A stretch of DNA of 64,000 nucleotides. Origin: Emydura subglobosa (Eukaryota > Chordata > Testudines > Chelidae). Numbering within the stretch: the first letter of the stretch is position 1; each line of letters begins with the position of its first letter. Shown piece by piece: positions 42,504 through 53,902 of the stretch. Made by a program: the position numbers and the translations under genes. Location: NCBI GenBank assembly GCA_007922225.1, contig ML680053.1, positions 1,277,434-1,341,433 on the forward strand. Direction: 5' to 3'. The notes beneath the pieces were generated by a model. The model was not told the origin of the DNA. It saw nothing but the letters and a program-made list of their open reading frames with translations, and did not search any database.

Positions 42504-43690
42504 AGAACATAAGAACAGCCATACTGGTCAGACCAATGGTCCATCTAGCCCAGTATCCTTCCGACAGTGGCCAATGCCAGGTGCTTCAGAGGGAATGAAC
42601 AGAACAGGTAATCATCAAGTGATCCATCCCTTGTCGCCCATTCCCAGCTTCTGGCAAACAGAGGCTAGGGACACTTCAGAGCATGGTTTTGCATCCCTGC
42701 CCATCCTGGCTAATAGCCACTGATGGACCTATCCTCTAGGAACTTATCTAGTTCTTTTTTAAATTCTGTTATAGTCTTGGCCTTCACAACATCCTCTGGC
42801 AAGGAGTTCTACAAGTTGATTGTGCGTTGTGTGAAGAAATACTTCCTTTTGTTCATTTTAAACCTACTACCTATTAATTTAATTTGGTGATCCCTAATTC
42901 TTGTGTTATGAGAAGGAATAAATAACACTTCCTTATTTACTTTCTCCACACCAGGCTTGATTTTATAGACCTCTATCATATTCCCCCCCCTTAATCATCT
43001 CTTTTCCAAGATGAAAAGTCCCAGTATTATTAATCTCTCCTCATATGGAAGCAGTTCCATACCCCTAACCATTTTTGTTACCCTTTTCTATACCTTTTCC
43101 ATTTCCAATATATCCTTTTTGAGATGGACTGACCAGATCTGCATGCAGTATTCAAGATGTGGGCATATCATGGATTTATATAGAGGCAATATGATATTTT
43201 CTGTCTTATTATCTATCCCTTCCCTAATGATTCCCAACACTGTGTGAGCTTTTTTGAGTGCCGCCACACATTGAGTGGATGTTTTCAGAGAACTATCCAC
43301 AATGACTCCAAGGTCTCGTTCTTGAGTGGTTACAGCTAATTGAGACCCCATCATTTTATATGTACAGTTGTAATTATGTTTGCATTACTTTGCATTTATC
43401 AACATTGAATTTCATCTGAGTCTCACGAAAGCTTATGCCTACAAAAATTAAATTTGTTAGTCTTTAAAGTGCTACAGAACTCTCGTTGTTTTTGCTGTAT
43501 ACAGACTAACACGGCTACCCCTCTGGATCTGCCATTTTGTCGCCCAGTCATCTAGTTTTGTGAGATGCCTTTGTAACTCTTCACAATCTGCTTTGGACTT
43601 AACTATCTTGAGTAGTTTTGTATCATCTGCAAATGTTGCCATCTCACTCTTTACCTCTTTTTCCGGATCGTTTATGAATATCATTTCTTG
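42504..43690 (-). mobile_element. CR1 LINE, antisense, with RT FADD motif
   Basis: The minus strand encodes MATFADDTKLLKIV (43690-43532), the RT catalytic box, then KLDDWATKWQ. After the nested retroposon it continues MMGSQLAVTTQERDLGVIVD and LPLYKSMICPHLEYCMQIW. It ends in the CR1 3' region 'gccatactggtcagacca'. Frames are broken in places. It is interrupted at 43419-43526. Confidence 0.9.
43419..43526 (+). mobile_element. 3'-anchored retroposon copy A, nested in CR1
   Basis: The insertion runs from agtctcacgaaagc to acggctacccctctgg. It splits the CR1 text between atctg (43414-43418) and atctg (43527-43531). It contains the whole head 'cgaaagcttatgcc', 'gttagtctttaaagtgctac' and 'cagactaacacggctacc'. 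Copies B (48541) and C (63735) end at the same 3' point. Confidence 0.75.
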
Positions 43691-44225
43691 AAGCTCACCC
43701 GTGCAAAGCAGGGCTCAGGGACATTGGCTGGCCTATGAGCATCTGGACTGGGTTCATAGAAAGTGGCTGAGATGGATGTGCCTACTCCTCTGGCTCAGGA
43801 GTTGAGGAAGGAATTGACCTGCAGACAGCTTTGTCCTCACTGAGCACCAAGATTTGGTGGCAAGATTGCAAAACAGTTACTCCCCCGTGGCATGAATGTC
43901 TGGGCGCCTCCTTCTGTCGCTGGAATGAATGGCCTGTCCTCAGAAGTGCTACCACCATCTGGATTTCTCTTCTTCATTATCAGATGACCTGATCTGTATG
44001 GCTACTTTGAATAAACTTTGTTCTAAACTCTGCTGGCTTGGCCATGGATTTAAACAGCCACCAGGAGCACCATCCTTCAGGAGCACCACCTGGCTTCATT
44101 TCCCCTATGCAGCAGCAGGGTTGGAGAGGTAAGAAACCCGTGGGCCAGTCCCTTTCACTGGGACCAAAGGGGGAGAGAAAGTTAATGACTCACAGTTCCG
44201 TGCTCTAATGACTAGGTATACTTTA

Positions 44226-44345
44226 AAGAAGGGAGTGTTGTCTAATGGTTACAGCCTACAACTGGGAAGCAGGGGAGCTGGTTTCATTCCTGGCTCTGCA
44301 ATGACGTACAATGTCACCTTAAGACCAGATCCTCAGGAGTTTAAG
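44226..44345 (+). repeat. MIR-like SINE head
   Basis: 'gtgttgtctaatggttacag', 'actgggaagcaggggagctg' and 'gtttcattcctggctctgc' form the tRNA-like head with a B-box-like element. Confidence 0.6.
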
Positions 44346-44829
44346 TTCCTAATTTCCATTGATTTCAGTGGCACCAGGGCAGCACCTGAATTCCTGTGAG
44401 GATCCGGTGAGAATCTCTGTGCTTCAGCTGAGCCACCCACAAGATCCATATAATACGGTCCTACTGAGAGGGCTATTGCAAGGCTTGTCCACTAATGACA
44501 GTAAGGAGGGGATGTTCAGTGGGGAGTTGCTATAGAGGTGCCAAGGATTATCCTAAAAGTTTCTATTCTGTTTTGTTCTATGGAAATAAAAGAAAAAAGG
44601 CTAGGAAGGCCAATAACCCTGAGGACATTCCTCAGATTTCCTGCAGAAAGGGTTCTTTACAAAAGCAGGTAATTGGATCCGGCTTGTAACTACGATCTGA
44701 AGTGTCTCCACATTTCATTTTGAAGCCTCACCCAGGCTTCACCCAGGCACAAACTTGTGAAACAGAACCAGTGTTTAACAGGGAATTGTTGAGCAGGAGG
44801 GACGCGCAGTGTTTTCTGTCTGTCTGGCC

Positions 44830-45000
44830 TGTGAGTCTAGCACAGAACTAGGACAATTGAGAGCTAGGTTCTATACCCTGCTCAGCCACTAACTTAAGGC
44901 ACTCTGGGCCTCAGTTTCCCCTTCTGTAAAATAGGGATAATGCTACTGATCCACCTCTGCAATGTGTTTTGAGCTCTAGGGATGAAAAGCCCAACGTATG
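44830..45000 (+). repeat. MIR-like SINE
   Basis: 'taggttctataccctgctca', 'tgggcctcagtttccccttc' and 'tgtaaaatagggataatgct' are in the canonical order. Confidence 0.75.
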
Positions 45001-45254
45001 TCTTTATTTCTTGTCAAGACCAGGAATTTCCATACTTAATCTCATGGAGCCAAATTTACCATCTTAGTCATTCCACTTCTGCAATTCCCCACCAAGCAAA
45101 AGTAACTAGGAAGCTAAAACTCTTTAAACAAAAAAAACTCTGAATGACTTTCTTCACCTGTACCGACTGGAAACCAGCCATCAGCCAGTGATATTTAATA
45201 TTTCTGAAATGTGGCAACAAGCAATTTATAACATTAACTAATCCACAGCACCCC

Positions 45255-45370
45255 AGGCTTTTCTCCCATTTGGCAGGTGGGGAAACTGAGACAGATTCGT
45301 TGAGTGACTTAATGAAAGCTACAGAGCAAGTCAGGGTCAAAACCAGAAATCCCAGCCTCCTACTCACATC
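45255..45370 (-). repeat. MIR-like SINE fragment
   Basis: 'tttggcaggtggggaaactg', 'gagtgacttaatgaaagcta' and 'gtcaaaaccagaaatccca' are the complemented core. Confidence 0.55.
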
Positions 45371-45819
45371 AGACTAGTATATATCAGTTTCTGTATTGTT
45401 GTCAAACTAACTTCCAACTCCCTAGCCTAGTGCTAAGAGCACCAAGCCGCTGGAAGTATCCTTCTTCAAATAAGACAAACCCAAGGTCCTGATCTTTTGT
45501 GATCAGAGGAGATTTTTGCCAGAATGGGAGATATTAGCCCAATGTGTCCTGGCCAGATTCCAGTTAGGCTCATTACATTCCACTTCCTGACTGCAGTTTC
45601 ATTAGGACCCTTTTTTTTTCCCCACGTCCTATTTTCAACTTTTGGGCAGTGTTGCTACGTTCCACTTCAGAGGTGGCTGCATTTCAGTGTTGGGCAAAGT
45701 GATTCCTCTACCCTCTGAATAGTTTGAGCAGTCAGTGGAGTTTGTACGGCACTGTCACGTCCATGTGAAGGAAGCTATGATGGAACTGATGTATTACAGC
45801 AATGACGTACATTTGTATA

Positions 45820-45960
45820 ACCCATGTCTGCTCAATGGGGCGCTCTGGCCTCCTAGTGGGGGCTGGGCCTATCGCAGCTTTGGCTATCAGAGATGCGTCT
45901 TTATGCTTTGCAATCCAAAGGTCCACGGTTTGATCTTCACTGCTGGTGACCCATCCAGGG
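45820..45960 (+). repeat. tRNA-Ala-like SINE
   Basis: 'gctatcagagatgcgtcttt', 'atgctttgcaatcc' and 'aaaggtccacggtttgatct' follow the A-box, anticodon-arm (TTTGCA) and B-box order of tRNA-Ala(UGC). Mismatches and added 5' sequence (gggcgctctggcctcctagt) argue for a SINE, not a functional tRNA gene. Confidence 0.5.
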
Positions 45961-48540
45961 GCATGGCATTACATTGACACAGCACCTTTCATCTCACAGG
46001 ACCCCCTATTGTTTTAAACAACTATAGGGCTTGATTCAGCATGCTCTTGCAAGGTTCGAAGGGTCCTCAACTCGCTTGTCTTGAAGTCAGTGGGAGTTGA
46101 GGGCTCTCAGGACCTCTTAGATACTAAAGTGACACGCACCCTGGAAATACCAGAGAGACACAGACACAAGGTGCTCAGTGCTTTTTGCAGGACTGGACTT
46201 TACATTCACGCAGGAATCACTTTGTAAGCGAGCGAAATGCAGCTGCCTCTGGGGTAGATTGTAGGACGTTCTCTGACAACACACAGCAATGCTACACCAC
46301 AGGAAACAAAGAACACGTTTTCCAATTGAAACTGCCCTAGGAGCGTAGGGAAATAGAATGTAATTTACTCTACTAGAATTTGGGCAGGACACTTGGACTA
46401 ACTGTTAGGGACCAGGATGTGGGCAGTCATGCCTAGTGGCTGGAGCAGGAGACAGTAGTCCGGAATCTGAGTCAGAGGTCATCTGCCAGAGCCAAGGCTC
46501 AGAGTCCAGGGTCTGAACCAGGTTACTCAGAGTGAGGCAAGGCCGGAGCAGGGCTGGGACAAGCACCAGCTGACACAGCCATGGGCCAATGCTTTGAGCC
46601 ACCAGCATCCTGCTTCTGCTGCTGCTCTTAAGAGCAGGCTGCTACTGCCCAGCCAGTTAGATGGTTTGGGCCCAGCTCATCAGGAGGTTAAGCTAGCAGG
46701 CAAACAGACTAACTGTGGGTCCTTTCCTTACTCCTGACATTAACACCCCTCTTCTGTGTGATGTTTGATGCGCGATTTGTCCTGGTGCTACAGCGACAGA
46801 CCCTTTTATTCAATAAAAACCCTGTGGCTTATTGGTTGGCTGGCATCAAAGGAGCCCAATAAACTCTCTTCTTTGTGGCTGATCTGGGATGACTTTGGCA
46901 GCAACTGTTGTTTGGAAGAGTCACTGCAGCCAGGGGACGATCCAGGAGCTTTGTGCTGCCAACTGCAGCATCACCCACACGGTGAGTTGACCTAGAATGC
47001 CTGCATTTTAGAGTATTCGTATTGCTAATCACAAGACGTATGACACACCTGTTTACAAGACAGACTGGATCGGGTGTGAGAGAGATTATAAATTGCACTC
47101 CCTCCTGGATGGTTAGGAAAGCACCCTATATTACCTAAGTGTCTCTAGCCGCACAACCATGGTAAACACAAGTAGTAGCAAGAAGGAGGGAAAGGAGCAG
47201 GTGATATGGCCAGGTTAAATCTATTGTGACTCAGGTTTAAACAGCACAGTGGCAGACGCTGTGTTTTTTTAAACAGATGTTTGGACAGGAGGGTCTGGGG
47301 GAGAGAAGGAAGATGTAAAAAGCAGCATGGGGTTGTAGAAAAATGAAGACCAGGGAAGGTTGTCCCATCTGAATAGTCCCATGTATTCTGTGCCCCATGG
47401 GAAGGGAGTGAGAACATAACTACCCGAGAAAATGACCAGGTGGTATGTGTTATGGAGACTTTAGCTGCATGTTGCTGGTTCAAGTCCAGCACAGCTCAGT
47501 GCTGGCCAAAAGTTACTACCATCTGATTTGAGGGCCTGTGTGAAATGAGTGGGCGGCCAGAGAGCAGGTTGTAATGGACAGAGGTCTACAACAGAAATCC
47601 AATCCCCTAATGGCTCAGGGTTGGGTGGGACAGCCTGCATACTGACTGCCTGGTAAGTGGCTAAATGGAGAATTTCCGTCATCAGAGCACCTTGCACCCA
47701 CACTAATTACATCATGTGGCTAGCAGGAAATATTGTAACACATAAGGACTTCATGGCTATCAGTGCTGCAGCTTGTGAATATTTGGAACTTCACAGCCAC
47801 AGCAAGAGAACCCAGATTCTCAGCCTCCAGAAAGCACAGACTCCTACATTAGCTAAAGGAGAATCTCTAGTAGCTGCTTGCAGTATAAGGACTATGACAA
47901 ACAATTCTGATTCCATCCAGGGGAGGGTAATGACACATGGTTTGTATCTCTGGTGGCAGGCAGACAGACAGATAATGGGTCTCTGCACAACACCCATTCG
48001 GCCATGGAGACAGACAGGCTGAACTAAAAATATTTTCAAAAGGCTATTCTATATCTGCAACAGTCACTAAGGGCTTGATATCGCAGAGCTGCTGAGCATC
48101 TATAGCTCCCACTAAAGTCACCTTTGAACGTCGGGCCCTGAACCGATGCCATCTTTAATGCCACACAGGATTTGGACATGAACACGAAATGATTTTAATG
48201 ATTTGCCATTAAGCAAGTCATAGCGCAAGGATGCTGATCTCCAGCTCTTTCTATAACCTAAACCACAATGACATTTTCCAAGCTATCTGTTTAACTGGCA
48301 GAAATCTTCTATTATGCAGGGTCCCATTTCTAGGCAGAAACATGAGCCGGTTATATTTAAGCACTTTTTTTAAAAAATCCCTATTTTATAGAGTGCCCAG
48401 AAATTATTTGATTAAGAGTTGGATGCTGTTGCTTTTCTTTTTGCAGCCTGGGTTTGCAATATGAAGGCTAGTGCTTTAGATCACTTCCTGTAAAATACAA
48501 ATGTGGAAAGTGATGTCACCACGAGGATAAGCAGAACAAC
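45961..48540. other. gene-poor stretch between repeats
   Basis: Apart from the probable small LTR (46403-46739), I see a tRNA-like B-box (ggttcaagtcc) near 47479 and a decayed 'gggcttgattcag' palindromic repeat near 46027. No exon or protein motif is recognised. Confidence 0.35.
46403..46739. mobile_element. probable small solo LTR
   Basis: The element begins TGTTAGGGACCAGG and ends ACTCCTGACA. It is flanked by ctaac (46398-46402) and ttaac (46740-46744), 4 of 5 identical. Length is 337 bp, with no coding content. TG...CA ends plus a 5-bp duplication fit an LTR; the family is unknown. Confidence 0.5.
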
Positions 48541-48652
48541 AAGAGTTCTGGGGCACCTTAAAGACTAACAAATGTATTTGTTATAAACAGAACTCTCGTT
48601 GATTTTCTGAAAACAGACTAACACGGCTACCCCTACCCCTCTGGAACTCGTC
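48541..48652 (+). mobile_element. 3'-anchored retroposon copy B with inverted 5' part
   Basis: The 3' part (gaactctcgttgattttctg...cagactaacacggctacc) matches copy A. The preceding part (caagagttctggggcacctt, aaagactaacaaatgtattt) is the reverse complement of the corresponding copy A sequence. The 3' end repeats 'ctaccccta'. Confidence 0.7.
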
Positions 48653-49096
48653 GAAATGGACCACTACGTTCCTTCCAACCCAGTGCTGGTCCAAAAGCAG
48701 CCTGCGGGTCAAGCACAGCCCCCAGACACAGATGCTGGCCTGATCTTTTACACTGAGATGCAGCCTGCGGAAATGACAAATCCCTTCATTCAAAGCTACA
48801 TCTGGCTTCAGTGCAGATGAAGACCTGTTGTCTCTCTGGCACCATAAGGACCACGATGGACCATCGCCTGTTTGCAAGCTGTTATCTCAGGGCCTGTTCA
48901 CGGGGAGCGGGCGCATCACGCCCTGCGATAAAACAACAACACACCAGGAGCGGCTTGCTCCACGGGCTGCTGGGATCCAGACCTGTGCTGTGCAGGTCAG
49001 ACTAGATGATCGGTCGGCGTCTGCGAATCAGACAGACCAAGGGCCTGACACCTGCTCCCTTTTACCCCATGCTAGCCCTGGGTCCAGCAGCCCCTG

Positions 49097-49196
49097 GGTC
49101 GGGCGACCAGATGTCCCGACTTTATAGGGACGGTCCCCACATTTGGGGCTTTTTTCTTATATGGGTGCCAATTGCCCCCCATCCCGGGTCACCCTA
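49097..49196. mobile_element. short MITE-like repeat (GGGTGACC ends)
   Basis: 'cgggcgaccagatgtcccga' at the left and 'cccgggtcaccctaa' at the right are partly inverse. The interior 'ggggcttttttcttatatgg' is typical of an abundant reptile repeat, from memory. Confidence 0.5.
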
Positions 49197-49199
49197 ACC

Positions 49200-49720
49200 C
49201 CAGGGGCGCCCTGCACCAGACTCCAGCCCCGTGACTCAGCTGCAGCAGGGCTGGCTGGCTGCTGTAGCATCAGCCGGCTGAGCGATGGGCAGGGGCGAGG
49301 CCTCGCCCCCAGTGAAGCGCAACCCACGCGTGGGGAGGGCGGCACCGCCGGGAGCAAAGCTCAGAAGAGCAGGAGCAACGTGGCAGCCGCTGCACGGCGC
49401 AACCACACTCTCCCCGCAGCCGGCAGGCAGCAGCCTAAATTGGTGGTGGGGTGGAAGGCGGGCAGCTCCTCCCCCCTGCTACTCCGGCCCTCACCGTGAT
49501 TGGCCCGCGCACCGGGCTTTGTCACTGGACGGTTGCGACGTCAGTCAAGCCAAGCGCCATGGGCGGGGCCGCCCAGCCCGGCGGCCATGTTGAGTGTGGC
49601 CAAGAAGGCCCCTGAGAGGGCGGGGGAGGGGGGAAGCTGAGGTGAGGCCAACACTGCTCCGCGCGGGGTCACTGCCCAGCCCCAGAACGGGGGGGCGGGA
49701 CCCCCTGGGTAGGGCTGCTG
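49200..49720 (+). promoter_or_regulatory. orphan CpG-island promoter with possible first exon
   Basis: CpG-dense sequence contains an inverted CCAAT box (attgg, 49499-49503), a CRE-like cgacgtca (49536-49543), a GC box (gggcggggc, 49561-49569) and a YY1-type ggcggccatgttg near 49580-49592. A good donor ctgag|gtgagg follows at 49641/49642. The downstream ATG frame is short (19 codons, no match), so the exon may be non-coding. The gene is not recognised. Confidence 0.55.
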
Positions 49721-50039
49721 GGACTGTTGCCTAGCGACCCCCCCCAGCCACTCTGCCCCTCCCCCCAGGTTGGCACCCCATGCTTTGCATCACTGTGAGA
49801 TCTAGGCTGCCCCCTCCCAGTATCCCTATAGGGCAGCGTCCCGCCGCGCTAGGTGCGGTACGCAGCCGAAGCAGAGACAGGCCCGGCCCCAAGGAGCTGA
49901 CCCAACCCCACCCGATCAGTGATGCTTCCACCCAGCCCCTCGCCCGATGGGGGTGACACAGGGGCACGGTGCCACGGCGTGGCAGGCCGGGGGTTTCCGC
50001 GGCGAGGGGATACGTGTCCGCAAGTTGCATCGTGATGGG

Positions 50040-50270
50040 CTAAGTGACGCCGGAGCGGTGTAACCGGGCCAGGAATAAACCCCGGCTGGAAACTAGAAAA
50101 GACACGAGGGGCTGGAGCAGCCTCCCCATGGGAGCAAATAACCAAACTAGTTTAAACCAGAGCGTGACAGGTTTACGAGCAGGGTTTATGGAGGGGGTTG
50201 CTGCGATAGCAGGGACTGAACTTGGTGACCCAAGAGGTCCCCTCCAGTCCTGTGATGTGCGGAGAGGCAG
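50040..50270 (+). mobile_element. CR1-like 3' end
   Basis: 'gcagggactgaacttggtga', 'cccaagaggtcccctccagt' and 'cctgtgatg' follow the CR1 3' end order. The ORF2 C-terminus is very decayed. Confidence 0.6.
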
Positions 50271-50792
50271 TGACTGACCCCCAGCGCCTGCCGTGAGATA
50301 CAGTCAGTCAGGTGGCAGCCATCAGCAGCTACATATTGTGATGCCAGCTGGTTACACTGGAGCTGCTGTTGCCAGCTTTTAACATATGGCTGCCCCTGAC
50401 AAAAATCACAGGGTCATAATATTGCAGACTTATCACCTGTTTGTTGCTCATGAGGGAAATCTAGGGGATTTTGGTATGATCTGCAGAACCAAGCCCATGG
50501 GGCAAATCCTCTGCCCAGCGCATGGTCCAATTCCCAATGATTTCTCTTATACTCTCATACTCAGCCTCTACGGCCTTGTCTACACTAGAGAAATATACGA
50601 TGATGCTCAGTACCATTTGTTCCCCTTGACTGATCCAAGTGAATCACGTCTCCCCATTCAGAACTGCACCAGCCATTTAGCAGTTGTGCCAAGTAATGCA
50701 AGACTTACCCCAATTCTGACAGGTTCCCCCCGCCTAGACTGCAGACTTTTGAAAAGTCAGGACCATTACCTTCATCGTGCCTTTTAATGGGC

Positions 50793-50842
50793 CTCCTTAG
50801 ATGGTGAGAAACTCTTGCTCCTTAGATGGTGAGAAACTCCTC
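50793..50842. repeat. 25-bp direct tandem duplication
   Basis: 'ctccttagatggtgagaaac' occurs at 50793 and again at 50818 with a 25-bp period. Two copies only. Confidence 0.85.
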
Positions 50843-51780
50843 TCCCCAGGCTGCATCCAGTCCTCACGTTCCCTGCCCTCTTCTGCTTGCTGCTGCACAT
50901 GGTGCCCCCAGCACTGAGCTCCTCACTCAATGGGAACCCTGCAGCCCCGTCTGCCTGACGGTGCGACAGAACCACAGTAGTTTGTCTGCCAAGGGAGTCT
51001 CCAGCGGTACAGAGACGGGGGCAGGATTTGCCCCTGAATAAATAACCATGGCACTCCTGGCCATTACCGGATCAGTCATTCCCAGCCCGACATGTGACCT
51101 CTTTATTAAATGGAGTGGGGGGCGGGGGAATAAGCTTCTTAGCATGACACACTTGCTGCTTCCAACCCCTACAAAAGGATATGTTGCCATTATTTCCAGA
51201 GATTTTACTCACTAAATTAGCTGAGCCAAATTCTTCTTTCAATTATAATCCTTCTGTCAGTATTACAATGTACCTCCAACAACCAGCTTATTTGTACTTG
51301 TGAGCTCTTTGGTTATAATACAGCTCCCATGAATGTCAATTTCGGACTGTCTTAAGTGAAATGAACTGAAAGAGGGCATTTATATGACCCACAACATGAA
51401 GATTTCATGTTTTAATGGGAGATGCTGCATTTCAGGTTCCTAGTCAACCCCTAAAGTGAAGTTCTAGCCTGACAAAGGACAGTGAAAATGTCACTTTTTT
51501 ACTCAAGAGACTGGATTCCCGGTGGGTATTCAGTGCATCTGCTGACTTTAGTTACTAATAAAAGTTCTGCACTTTAAATTTAACTCTGAATGAATCTGCT
51601 ACCTCCTGGGTGCTGGTGGGTTTGCAACTGTAAGCCACATTAGTTCATGGGAGAAATCTTTGTCTCCCTCTAGTAGCCCATGTAAGAGGTTGTAGTTGAT
51701 TGGAGCACAGGCTAAAATATTTGAGAATGGCCATTTATTTTTGAGGCCTTGCCTTTTGAATGCTCAACTTGAAATACTCT

Positions 51781-51870
51781 GGGCCTGATTTTCAAAGGTG
51801 CTGAGCATCTTCCGTTCCCATTATCTTCAGCTGGAGATTATAGTGCTCAGCACCTCTGAAAATCAGCCTC
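51781..51870. repeat. 90-bp palindromic repeat
   Basis: 'gcctgattttcaaaggtgct' with 'gagca', and the mirrored 'tgctcagcacctctgaaaat' with 'cagcc', make a long hairpin of about 27-bp arms with few mismatches. Confidence 0.75.
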
Positions 51871-52749
51871 GAGGTGTCTCACGTCAGGTGCCCCAATTCA
51901 ATGCCCCCTTTTGACATTATTGGCCTTAATAAACCATGTTGCTTATAATGCATAGGAAGGACTAGAAGCCAGTTCCCTTTCTCTTAGCTGTATTGGTCCT
52001 GCCATGCTGACCTGGGGGGGAAGCCATAATGTAGAGCAGCTACTGGCAGCTCTACTTTATACCAAGGGCCCATGGGCTTCTACAACAACCCCTAAGGGGA
52101 AGGATGCAAAAAGTAGCTTTAAGCCACTTTTATCCCCTCTTCTCCTGGCCTACATTTTCCGTGCTAGACCTCCTGGAGGTGCAGTACAGAACCCCAGCCC
52201 TACACTTGTGCTGCATTTATGGTGTCTCTCCCTGACTAAGAGAGATTGCTACTGATGTGAATTTGACATTGCACTGTCCTTTAATCTACCTACATGGACC
52301 CCCATAGGACCACCCAGACAAATGACAGCTTGTCTGAGGTCTCTGAAGCAGTTAAAGCAATGAATATTGTTCGTTCAAGGCATGTCTGAGCCACCATTCA
52401 CATTCCCAGACAGGAGGGCTTAAAAAAAACCCAGAACTTTGAAGCACAGAAATAAAAGTCATGCTTGAGAATGGATGGCTGTGATTGATGGACATTTATA
52501 TATCATGCCATTGTCAGAAAAGGCAGTGACTGGCATTCTGGCTGATTCTGACACGCTGAATGTAGAAAGTAGAAACGAGGGATCAAAATCAATCCAGATT
52601 TGGACAGGGCTAGTGCATTCACTCGCAGATGCATTAGAAGGATTCTTTTATCCATCCCCACCCCCAATCTCTCAATGACCTTCAGTCTCTTAATATCGCT
52701 GTTAAAGTTTGTTCCATCTACAGATCTTAGGTTTTTCTATGGCACATAT

Positions 52750-53065
52750 TGTACATATTAAGGCCAGAACGGGCCATTATATCATCTAGTCCGAAATCCT
52801 ATGGCCTGTGATAGAGGGGGCTATCTGGTTACTCTTGTACTGAGATCAATAACTGGGAGCTAAAACGTATCTTCCAGAAAGGCAGCCAGTCTTGATTTGG
52901 GGCTTCAAGAGATGGAGAATCCACCACTCCCTTTGACAGTTTGTTCCAGCAGTTAATCTCCTGCACTGTAACAAAATTGTGCCATGTTTCTCATTTGAAT
53001 TTGTCTGGTTTCTGTTCCTAGTCATCCGTCTTGTTATCCCTTCCTCCACTTGATTAAAGAGCCCC
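52750..53065 (-). mobile_element. CR1-like LINE 3' end, antisense
   Basis: 'aaggccagaacgggccatta' with 'tatcatctagtccg' is the complement of a CR1-type 3' UTR end. Then 'gagaatccaccactcccttt' and 'gacagtttgttccagcagtt' correspond to the ORF2 C-terminus. Confidence 0.8.
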
Positions 53066-53496
53066 ATTTAGTGCCTAGGTCACCATAGTATCTACTCAAA
53101 CATAAGTTTCTTGGAGCAGCGACTGTGTTTGTGTTGTGTGTACAAACAGTGCCTAGCCCAGGGGGTTCTGGTCTGTGACTGGGTTCCCTAGGCAATACAA
53201 ATAAGAATATGCAGAGAAAAGCAGCAAAGTTCCCGTGTAGTCATTTTCCTTCACAGTTATAACCCTCCCTCACCCAGGCACTGAAATACAGAACAGTTTC
53301 CTGCCTTTCCCGGGCTTCCAGTCGCACAGCTGTGTAGCCAGCCCCTGGCTAGGCCGGGCGGAAGTTGGTACTTTCCACAGAAAGTCATATTACTCCACCA
53401 CAATGCCAGCCTCAGCCACTCACTTGTCTGCTCATCCCACAAATGTCATTGCACCTTCTGTGCCATCCCTTATGCATGAAACACCTTCCCCGAACT

Positions 53497-53902
53497 CAGG
53501 GCCGGCCTTAAGGAAAATGGTGGCCTGGGCGAACTTGTATTTTGGCGCCCCACTGCCTCACATGGCTCCCTTCCATTCCCGCCCCCACATGGCTCCTGGC
53601 CCCTGCTGCCTTCCCTGGCCCCCTTCCATCCTTCCCCATGGCCCCCAGCCCCCGGTGCCTCTCCATGCATCTCCTCCGGCATCGTCCCTGGGCCCTGCTG
53701 TCTCCCCAGGCTCCCCACCCATCTCTCCTGATTCCCACTGGGCTCTCCGTCCCACCCCACTGCCTTGGGCCCCTCTGCCTCTCCATTACCCTGGCTTTGC
53801 ATCCCAGGCCTGCCCCACTCCTTGCCTCTTGATGACAGCACGCCCCCTAACCATGGCACCTTGGGCGATCACCCACTTCGCCCACCTGTAAAGCCAGCTC
53901 TG
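53497..53902. mobile_element. hAT-type non-autonomous transposon
   Basis: Starts cagggccggccttaagg and ends tgtaaagccagctctg, approximately inverted. The 8-bp flanks cccgaact (53489-53496) and cctgaact (53903-53910) match at 7 of 8. The C-rich interior makes spurious long frames on both strands. Confidence 0.75.

Noticed and set aside
45860..45955. Functional tRNA-Ala gene
   Set aside because: A and B boxes and the anticodon arm are recognisable, but mismatches and SINE-like flanks argue against a working cloverleaf.
49592..49640. ATG frame starting MLSVAKKAPERA after the orphan promoter
   Set aside because: Only 19 codons before a stop, and no protein family recognised. The exon may be non-coding.
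53403..53891. 162-residue Pro-rich open frame and overlapping minus-strand frames
   Set aside because: They fall largely inside a hAT-type non-autonomous element with terminal repeats and target duplication; low-complexity composition.
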